37,616 bases of DNA from Streptomyces sp. Isolate_45 (lineage in GTDB: Bacteria; Actinomycetota; Actinomycetes; Streptomycetales; Streptomycetaceae). Positions 31,859 through 37,616 of the stretch are shown here, piece after piece. Both the position numbers and the translations under genes were made by a program. Location of the stretch: NCBI RefSeq assembly GCF_024721315.2, contig NZ_JANFAK020000084.1:1-37616 (forward strand), written 5' to 3'. A model generated the notes under the pieces. The model had not been told where the DNA came from. It worked only from the letters and a program-made list of their open reading frames with translations, and made no database searches. Each line of letters opens with the position of its first letter. Position 1 is the stretch's first letter.

Positions 31859-31894
31859 CGTGGCCGTGTCGTACGGAAGTACGACACGGCCACG
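31859..31894 (-). terminator. terminator with GGAA tetraloop after the symporter gene
   Basis: A perfect 16-bp stem (31859-31874 with 31879-31894) is closed by GGAA on the plus strand. It starts 19 bases past the symporter stop on the minus strand and isolates moaA from the symporter operon. Confidence 0.85.
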
Positions 31895-31912
31895 CTGTGT
31901 GTTCGGTGGATC

Positions 31913-33538
31913 TCAGTGAGCCCCTGTTCCGGTGAGGGAGCGCACCTCCAGCTCGGCGAACTTGCGGGGGTCGGCCTCTTCCTTGGTGAGGACGGTTCCC
32001 AGCCATCCGAGGAGGAAGCCGAGGGGGATGGAGATGATGCCGGGGTTCTCCAGCGGGAACCAGTAGAAGTCGGCGTCCTTGAACATCGAGGTGGGCTTTC
32101 CGGAGACCACCGGGGAGAAGAGGACCAGGCCGACGGCCGAGATCAGGCCGCCGTAGATCGACCAGAGGGCGCCCTGGGTGGTGAAGCGCTTCCAGAAGAG
32201 GCTGTAGAGGATCGTCGGCAGGTTGGCGGAGGCGGCCACGGCGAAGGCTAGGGCGACGAGGCCGGCCACGTTCATGTCGCGGGCCAGGGCCCCGAGGCCG
32301 ATGGCGACGGCGCCGATGACCACGGTGGACCAGCGGGCCGCGCGGACCTCCTCCTTCTCGGTCGCGTTGCCCTTGCGGATGACGTTCACGTACAGGTCGT
32401 GCGCGAAGGACGACGAGGACGCGAGGGTGAGGCCCGCGACCACCGCGAGGATCGTGGCGAAGGCGACCGCGGAGATCACCGCGAGGAGGATCGCGCCGCC
32501 CGTGGATCCCGCGCCGCCGCCGATCTCCTGCGCGAGCAGGGGTGCGGCGGTGTTGCCCGCCTTGTTCGAGGCCAGGATGTCGGCGCGGTTGAGCAGGGCC
32601 GCGGCGCCGAAGCCGAGGGCGATGGTCATCAGGTAGAACGCCCCGATGATGCCGATGGCCCAGTTCACGGACTTGCGGGCGGCCTTGGCGGTGGGAACCG
32701 TGTAGAAGCGGATCAGGATGTGCGGCAGGCCCGCGGTGCCCAGGACCAGGGCGAGGCCCAGCGAGATGAAGTCCAGCTTGGTGAGGGAGTCCTTGCCGTA
32801 CTTGAGTCCGGGCTCCAGGAACTTGGTGCCCTGGCCGCTGTTCTCGGCGGCCTGGCCCAGCAGCGTGGAGATGTTGAAGTTGAACTCCAGCAGCACCAGG
32901 AAGGTGATCAGCAGGGCGCCCGCGATCAGCAGCACCGCCTTGATCATCTGGACCCAGGTGGTGCCCTTCATCCCGCCGATGGTCACGTAGACGATCATCA
33001 GGAGGCCGACCAGCGCGACCACGGCCACCTTGCCGCCGTCGCTGGTGATACCGAGGAGCAGCGAGACGAGTACGCCGGCGCCGGCCATCTGGGCGAGCAG
33101 GTAGAAGATCGAGACCACGATGGTGGAGGTGCCGGCCGCGGTCCGCACGGGCCGCTGGCGCATCCGGTACGCGAGGACGTCACCCATCGTGTAGCGACCG
33201 GAGTTGCGCAGCGGCTCGGCGACGAGCAGCAGGGCCACCAGCCAGGCGACGAGGAAGCCGATGGAGTAGAGGAAGCCGTCGTAGCCGAAGAGGGCGATGG
33301 CTCCGGCGATGCCGAGGAAGGACGCGGCGGACATGTAGTCGCCGGAGATGGCCAGGCCGTTCTGGAAGCCGGTGAACTGGCGGCCGCCCGCGTAGAAGTC
33401 GGCGGCGTCCTTGGTCTGGCGGCCGGCCCAGATCGTGATGATGAGCGTGGCGACCACGAACAGGCCGAACAGGGTGATGATCAGCGGTCGGTGCTCGGTC
33501 GCGCCGGCCGCGAGGGTCAGCTGCGGGATCGCGCTCAT
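31913..33538 (-). CDS. actP: sodium/solute symporter, acetate permease (ActP-like)
   Basis: A 541-residue SSS-family symporter with about 13-14 hydrophobic segments. DAADFYAGGRQFTGFQNGLAISGDYMSAASFLG is the family signature for acetate/monocarboxylate permeases, followed by GYDGFLYSIGFLVAWLVALLL, RNSGRYTMGDVLAYRM and GTAGLPHILIRFYTVPTAKAAR. It likely takes up acetate or another short acid with sodium. It starts at ATG 33538, overlapping the stop of the DUF485 gene by four bases, the usual yjcH-actP arrangement. This pairing supports the acetate assignment. Confidence 0.92.
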   Translation of the reverse strand: MSAIPQLTLAAGATEHRPLIITLFGLFVVATLIITIWAGRQTKDAADFYAGGRQFTGFQNGLAISGDYMSAASFLGIAGAIALFGYDGFLYSIGFLVAWLVALLLVAEPLRNSGRYTMGDVLAYRMRQRPVRTAAGTSTIVVSIFYLLAQMAGAGVLVSLLLGITSDGGKVAVVALVGLLMIVYVTIGGMKGTTWVQMIKAVLLIAGALLITFLVLLEFNFNISTLLGQAAENSGQGTKFLEPGLKYGKDSLTKLDFISLGLALVLGTAGLPHILIRFYTVPTAKAARKSVNWAIGIIGAFYLMTIALGFGAAALLNRADILASNKAGNTAAPLLAQEIGGGAGSTGGAILLAVISAVAFATILAVVAGLTLASSSSFAHDLYVNVIRKGNATEKEEVRAARWSTVVIGAVAIGLGALARDMNVAGLVALAFAVAASANLPTILYSLFWKRFTTQGALWSIYGGLISAVGLVLFSPVVSGKPTSMFKDADFYWFPLENPGIISIPLGFLLGWLGTVLTKEEADPRKFAELEVRSLTGTGAH

Positions 33539-33945
33539 TCTCCGGCCTCCATCCGGGCCTTGATGGCCTGGGCCTTGGGGTCGAGCTTGGCGGCGGCGTG
33601 CCGCGAGTACAGCCAGGCGATCAGGAACGTCGTCGCGAACTGGGCGAGGCCGAGGACGAGGGCGACGTTGATGTTCCCGAAGAGCTTGGTCCCCATGAAG
33701 CCGCCCGCGTAGCTGGACAGCAGGACGTAGAGCAGGTACCAGGCGATGAAGGCAACGGTGAGCGGGAACGCGAAGGAGCGGTAGGAGCTGCGCAGTTCGG
33801 CGAACTCGGGGCTCTGCTGGACGCGAGTGAAGTCCTCGGCCGTGGGACTCGCCGGGGTCGGTCCCGCGCTGCCGTGGGGCGGCGCTGCTTCGGTGGTCAC
33901 GGGGGGCTCTCCTTGTGACGCGGGTGCGGTGGGGACGACGGACAA
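33535..33945 (-). CDS. DUF485 (YjcH-like) membrane protein
   Basis: A 136-residue protein with a disordered Pro/Ala-rich N-terminus (about 45 residues), then two hydrophobic segments (FAFPLTVAFIAWYLLYVLLSSY; ALVLGLAQFATTFLIAWLYSRHA). This is the DUF485 pattern of proteins encoded beside acetate permeases. The start is TTG at 33945 with GGAGG five bases upstream. Its stop overlaps the symporter start (ATGA), so the two are coupled. Function is unknown, presumably accessory to the permease. The 213-base region to the divergent subtilase gene holds a TTGACA and a TAGGTT element but no complete promoter that I trust. Confidence 0.88.
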   Translation of the reverse strand: MSVVPTAPASQGEPPVTTEAAPPHGSAGPTPASPTAEDFTRVQQSPEFAELRSSYRSFAFPLTVAFIAWYLLYVLLSSYAGGFMGTKLFGNINVALVLGLAQFATTFLIAWLYSRHAAAKLDPKAQAIKARMEAGE

Positions 33946-34158
33946 AACAACCTCCGTGTGGGGGGACGGTGGTGCCGATCCCCCCTGTCAACGGCACGGC
34001 CGGCGCGTCGGGACGGTTCAACACCTGTGACTTCTTTGGAAACTGATTCCTCGAACTGATGGCGGAGAGGGGAACACCGGCACTAGGTTCGCGTGTCATG
34101 AACCCGTCCTGCGCAAACCGCGTGCGGACGGCTTTTTCACGGATGATGTGGAGAACCC

Positions 34159-35712
34159 ATGGCGCATCTGGGGTCGCGTACCGCCCGGAAGAGCAATCGT
34201 CTTGCCGTACCGGTCGGACTGGCGCTCACCGCCTCACTCGCCTTCCTGCCCACGGTCGCGGCCTCCGCCGCCCCGCTCGGCAACACGGCGGCCACGGCCA
34301 CGACGGCGAAGCCCGCCGCCGACGGCCCGAAGCTCTCCTACGTGGCGAACCTGACCGCGTACGGGACGGCCAAGCAGGCGAAGAAGGCCATCGAGCGGGC
34401 CGGCGGAACGGTGGTGACGGCCTATGAGCAGATCGGGGTCGTCGTCGCACACTCCCAGAACCCCGACTTCGCCAAGCAGCTGCGGTCCCAGCGCAGCCTC
34501 TTCGTGTCGGTGGGCGCCACTCGGACGGCCCCCCTCTCCGCGGTGCAGACCACCGAGGAGGGCGCGACGCAGAAGCTGAGCGCGGCCGACGCCGCCAAGG
34601 CGGCGGCGCAGGCGACGCCGGGACAGGAGCCGCTGGAGCCCAACCAGTGGGACCTGCGGACGATCAAGGCCGACCAGGCTCACAAGATCAACGATGGCAG
34701 CCCGAACGTCACCGTGGGCGTCATCGACACGGGTGTGGACGACACCCACCCCGATCTCGCCCCGAACTTCTCCAAGAGCCAGTCCGCCAACTGTGTCGGC
34801 GGCGTCGCGGACACCTCCGAGGGCGCCTGGCGTCCGTACCCGGACGGCAGCGACCACGGCACGCACGTGGCGGGCACCATCGCGGCCCCGCGCAACGGCG
34901 TGGGCGTCAGCGGTGTCGCGCCGGGCGTGAAGGTCGCCGGCATCAAGGTGAGCGAGCCCGCGACCAGCCTCTTCTACACCGAGGCGGTCGTCTGCGGCTT
35001 CATGTTCGCCGCCGAGAAGGGGATAGAGGTGACCAACAACAGCTACTACGTCGACCCGTGGAACTACACCTGCAAGAACGACGACGACCAGAAGGCGCTG
35101 GTGGAGGCCCTCGCCCGGGCGACGAAGTACGCGGAGCGCAAGGGCGTGCTCAGCGTGGCCTCGGCCGGCAACTCCGACCACGACCTGGCCGGCGAGTCCA
35201 TCCTCGACGACACCAGCCCGAACGACAGCACCCCGGTGCCGCGGACCATCGACCCGAAGGTCTGCCTGGACCTGCCCACCCAGCTGCCGGGCGTGGTCAC
35301 CGTCTCGGCCACCGGTGACCAGGGGCTGCGCTCGTACTACTCCAGCTACGGCCTCGGCGTCGTCGACGTCGCCGCTCCCGGCGGCGACAAGTGGCAGGTG
35401 CCGGCCACCCCGGACGCCAACGGCCGCGTCCTGTCGACCGTCCCGGGCGGCGGCTACGGCTACAAGCAGGGCACCTCGATGGCCGCCCCGCACGTCGCGG
35501 GCGTCGCGGCGCTGCTCAAGAGCGCCCACCCGTGGGCCTCGCCCTCGCAGCTCCAGTCGATGCTGAAGGGCCAGGCGACGAAGGTCGCCTGCCCGACGAA
35601 GATCTACGACGGCACCGGCAACCTGATCGACGCCACCACCTGCAAGGCCAAGTGGGGCCAGACCGGCTACTACGGCGCCGGCGTGGTCGACGCGCTCAAG
35701 GCCGTCAAGTAA
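34159..35712 (+). CDS. secreted S8 family serine protease (subtilase)
   Basis: A 517-residue secreted subtilisin-like protease. The signal peptide covers about residues 1-38 (basic RTARKSNR then a hydrophobic run ending in AASAAP). An inhibitor-like propeptide (about 55-150) precedes the catalytic domain. The triad is Asp190 (VIDTGVDDTHPDL), His233 (DHGTHVAGTI) and Ser440 (GTSMAAPHVAG), with the oxyanion Asn in SAGNSDHD. Cysteines in the domain may form disulfides. No C-terminal sorting signal is present, so it is likely released. ATG 34159 has only a moderate ribosome site (GTGGAGAACCC). An extracellular nutritive or developmental role is inferred. Confidence 0.94.
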   Translation: MAHLGSRTARKSNRLAVPVGLALTASLAFLPTVAASAAPLGNTAATATTAKPAADGPKLSYVANLTAYGTAKQAKKAIERAGGTVVTAYEQIGVVVAHSQNPDFAKQLRSQRSLFVSVGATRTAPLSAVQTTEEGATQKLSAADAAKAAAQATPGQEPLEPNQWDLRTIKADQAHKINDGSPNVTVGVIDTGVDDTHPDLAPNFSKSQSANCVGGVADTSEGAWRPYPDGSDHGTHVAGTIAAPRNGVGVSGVAPGVKVAGIKVSEPATSLFYTEAVVCGFMFAAEKGIEVTNNSYYVDPWNYTCKNDDDQKALVEALARATKYAERKGVLSVASAGNSDHDLAGESILDDTSPNDSTPVPRTIDPKVCLDLPTQLPGVVTVSATGDQGLRSYYSSYGLGVVDVAAPGGDKWQVPATPDANGRVLSTVPGGGYGYKQGTSMAAPHVAGVAALLKSAHPWASPSQLQSMLKGQATKVACPTKIYDGTGNLIDATTCKAKWGQTGYYGAGVVDALKAVK

Positions 35713-35738
35713 CGGCGCGGCGGGCCCTGGCGTCGGTC

Positions 35739-36782
35739 TCAGGGCGTGATCAGGACCTTCAGCGCGCTGCGGTCGTCCATCGCCCGGTAGCCGTCCGGGA
35801 CCTCGTCCAGAGACACGGCGCGGTCGAAGACGGGCGCCGGGTCGATCGCGCCGCTCAGCACGTCCACCAGCAGCTCCGGGATGTACGCGCGCACCGGCGC
35901 CACACCGCCGCGCAGGGTGATGTTGCGGTCGAACATCACCCCGAGGTCCAGGCCGGTACCGCTGCCGTGCGGGACGCCGACGTAGCCGATGGCCCCGCCG
36001 TCGCGGGTGATGTTGACGGCCGTGCGCATGGACTGTTCGGTGCCGACGGCCTCGATGACGGAGTGCGCGCCCTGGCCGCCGGTCAGCTCGCGGACGGCCG
36101 CCACGGCCTCGTCCCCGCGTGCGGCGACCACGTCGGTGGCGCCGAAGAGTTTGGCGATGTCCGTACGGACGGTGTGTCGGCCCAGGGCGATGATCCGCTC
36201 GGCGCCGAGCCGCTTGGCGGCCAGGACGCCGCACAGGCCCACCGCGCCGTCGCCGACCACGGCGACCGTGGAGCCCGCGCGGACGCCCGCGCCCAGGGCG
36301 GCGTGGTGGCCGGTGCCCATGACGTCGGACAGTGCGAGCAGACCCGTCAGCAGGTGGTCGTCGGAGACGGCCTCGGCCGGCAGCTTCACCAGGGTGCCGT
36401 CGGCGTGCGGGACCCGGACGGCCTCGCCCTGGCCGCCGTCGTGGCCGACCGCGCCCCAGAAGCCGCCGTGCGCGCAGGAGGTGTACAGGCCCTCGGAGCA
36501 GTAGGCGCAGGTGCCGTCCGACCACATGAAGGGGGCGACGACGAGGTCGCCGGCGCGCAGGCCGGAGACGGCGGAGCCGGTCTCCTCGACGACGCCGAGG
36601 AACTCGTGCCCGATGCGCTGACCGGGCTGCCGCGCGGCCTCGCCGCGGTAGGCCCACAGGTCGCTGCCGCAGATGCAGGCGCGCAGGACGCGGACGACGG
36701 CGTCCTCGGGACGCCGGATCGCGGCGTCGGGCACCTCCTCCACGCGGATGTCGTGCGGGGCGTGGATGACGGTGGCGCGCAT
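35739..36782 (-). CDS. zinc-dependent alcohol dehydrogenase (MDR family)
   Basis: A 347-residue medium-chain dehydrogenase. Catalytic zinc ligands Cys38 (CICGSD), His59-Glu60 (GHEFLG) and the GDLVV loop are present. The Rossmann fold has VAVVGDGAVGLCGVLAAKRLGA. In the structural-zinc loop only three of the usual four Cys are seen (92, 95, 103); the first is Asp89, which can substitute in some members. The protein resembles threonine/alcohol dehydrogenase-like enzymes annotated as formaldehyde or general alcohol dehydrogenases. ATG at 36782. The substrate is unknown. It is followed at 26 bases by the convergent subtilase gene. Confidence 0.92.
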   Translation of the reverse strand: MRATVIHAPHDIRVEEVPDAAIRRPEDAVVRVLRACICGSDLWAYRGEAARQPGQRIGHEFLGVVEETGSAVSGLRAGDLVVAPFMWSDGTCAYCSEGLYTSCAHGGFWGAVGHDGGQGEAVRVPHADGTLVKLPAEAVSDDHLLTGLLALSDVMGTGHHAALGAGVRAGSTVAVVGDGAVGLCGVLAAKRLGAERIIALGRHTVRTDIAKLFGATDVVAARGDEAVAAVRELTGGQGAHSVIEAVGTEQSMRTAVNITRDGGAIGYVGVPHGSGTGLDLGVMFDRNITLRGGVAPVRAYIPELLVDVLSGAIDPAPVFDRAVSLDEVPDGYRAMDDRSALKVLITP

Positions 36783-36822
36783 GGTGGTGCAGTCCTCCGG
36801 GGTGCGGTCCTGTATGACCGTC

Positions 36823-37524
36823 CTACCGTACGCCCGCCCCCGGATCGGGGTGGCCCGGGGACCGGCCGAGGACCCCGGTGGCCAGCAGGTACTGGGCCGC
36901 CAGATAGGTCGCCATGATCCAGAAGTCGGGCCGGGGCAGCTGGGGCCACTCGGCGACGCCGGTGGCGATGAGGGTGTCGGAGAGCAGGAACAGCGCCCCG
37001 CCCGCGCCCGCGACCCGGCCGAGGGCGCTCGCCCGGTAGGCCATGGCGGTGAGCAGCAGGCTGTAGCCGGCGACCGGGATCCGCAGGTCGGCCGGGAGGT
37101 CGCCCCACAGCAGGGCGACGGTCCCGATCAGGGCCGCGGCGTACGCGGCGCCGAGCAGGGGGCCGGTGCGGCCCCGCCCGAACAGGGCGAGGTAGCAGAC
37201 GTGCCCGGCGGCGAAGGAGCCCATGCCGAGCAGGAAGGCGATCTCGGCGTCGAAGAGCAGCGCGAGGTCCCCGCCCCAGCCGAACAGCAGGGCGGCGACG
37301 AGCAGCCGGGGGGCGCGGCGGGTGATCACGTGGGCCACGAGCAGCGGCATCAGCAGCGGCTTGAACAGGACGTGGCCGAGGTGCCAGCCGGCGAGGAGGG
37401 ACACGAGGTCGGCGGCGGCCGCGACGGCGAAGGCGGCGAGCAGGATCCATCCGGCGCGGCCGGCTCCGGCGGCGGGTCCGGGGCGGGTGGCCCAGGAGGG
37501 CGTACGGGCGTCGGTGGCGCTCAT
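36823..37524 (-). CDS. YhhN/TMEM86-family (lysoplasmalogenase-like) membrane protein
   Basis: A 233-residue protein with about eight hydrophobic segments. The YhhN-family motifs are visible: KPLLMPLLVAHV near the first third, LFGWGGDLALLF, LGMGSFAAGHVCYLALF, and the late FLLSDTLIA. Animal TMEM86 members hydrolyse lysoplasmalogen; bacterial activity is not settled. ATG at 37524 overlaps the stop of the upstream partial gene (ATGA), so both are coupled. The C-terminal PGHPDPGAG tail is short and disordered. Confidence 0.88.
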   Translation of the reverse strand: MSATDARTPSWATRPGPAAGAGRAGWILLAAFAVAAAADLVSLLAGWHLGHVLFKPLLMPLLVAHVITRRAPRLLVAALLFGWGGDLALLFDAEIAFLLGMGSFAAGHVCYLALFGRGRTGPLLGAAYAAALIGTVALLWGDLPADLRIPVAGYSLLLTAMAYRASALGRVAGAGGALFLLSDTLIATGVAEWPQLPRPDFWIMATYLAAQYLLATGVLGRSPGHPDPGAGVR

Positions 37525-37616
37525 GCGGCACGCTCCGGCTCGGGGGCGGCGGTGGCCCGCGGGGCGGTGGGGGCCGCGGGGGTGGTGGGTACCGCGGGAG
37601 CCGCGGGGGCGCCGGG
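37521..37616 (-). CDS. 3' end of an upstream gene cut by the window edge
   Basis: On the minus strand the frame from the edge to TGA (37523-37521) is open for 31 codons and ends EPERAA. The residues are mostly Ala, Pro and Thr, a low-complexity tail. The stop overlaps the YhhN ATG by four bases, typical of coupled genes. I recall sterol desaturase-type genes next to YhhN in Streptomyces, but the visible tail cannot show this. Confidence 0.55.
   Translation of the reverse strand, partial: PGAPAAPAVPTTPAAPTAPRATAAPEPERAA

Overview
This is a chromosomal stretch from a high-GC actinomycete, almost certainly Streptomyces. The reasons are the very high G+C with strong third-position GC bias, a chaplin gene, a Spo0M homologue, FHA-ABC and DUF3099 genes, frequent GTG/TTG starts, and an rrn leader of the Streptomyces type. 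From memory the backbone order (Spo0M, HNH, TauE, SPFH/NfeD, ABC, chpE, two-component pair, serB, sixA, fabI/fabG, tldD/tldE, tyrS, moaA, acetate permease) resembles the SCO1793-SCO1827 part of S. coelicolor. No alignment was run.

Layout. 1-501: upstream leader and tandem promoters of an rRNA operon read leftwards out of the window. 502-3269: 3-methyladenine glycosylase, Spo0M-like protein, PEBP-like protein, HNH nuclease. 3330-6545 (minus): ABC ATPase, NfeD, SPFH/stomatin, TauE. 6680-7975: a conserved unknown protein facing a cysteine-less chaplin (ChpE type) across an intergenic region with a 34-bp inverted repeat rich in G-tracts. 8126-9935 (minus): NarL-type response regulator and GAF sensor kinase. 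10408-13712: a secreted lytic transglycosylase-like protein facing a large FHA-ABC exporter, separated by a perfect 44-nt palindrome. 14028-15227: serB.

15530-19386 is the most unusual region: four overlapping genes (atypical SDR, ACC-synthase-like PLP enzyme, AurF-family di-iron N-oxygenase, tryptophan 2,3-dioxygenase). It looks like a compact, undescribed tryptophan-derived pathway placed between housekeeping genes. The di-iron ligands of the AurF homologue and the haem and substrate residues of the dioxygenase are all visible, while the SDR has Asp where the catalytic Tyr should be.

19482-24887: sixA, a small membrane protein, a CynX/NimT-type MFS transporter with a 39-residue partner and a divergent FCD regulator, a secreted four-cysteine protein, and the fabG-fabI fatty-acid operon. 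25073-29396: tldD-tldE (peptide-processing protease pair, with a 92-bp insertion/duplication at their junction) and tyrS, which is preceded by a possible leaderless 12-codon ORF. 29482-31735: GlsB-type membrane protein, DUF3099 protein, a small cysteine protein, and moaA. 31913-33945 (minus): DUF485 protein and acetate/solute symporter. 34159-35712: secreted subtilase. 35739-37616 (minus): Zn alcohol dehydrogenase, YhhN-family protein, and the tail of a further gene cut by the right edge.

No tRNA, CRISPR array, insertion sequence or phage gene was seen. The 16S gene itself lies outside the window.
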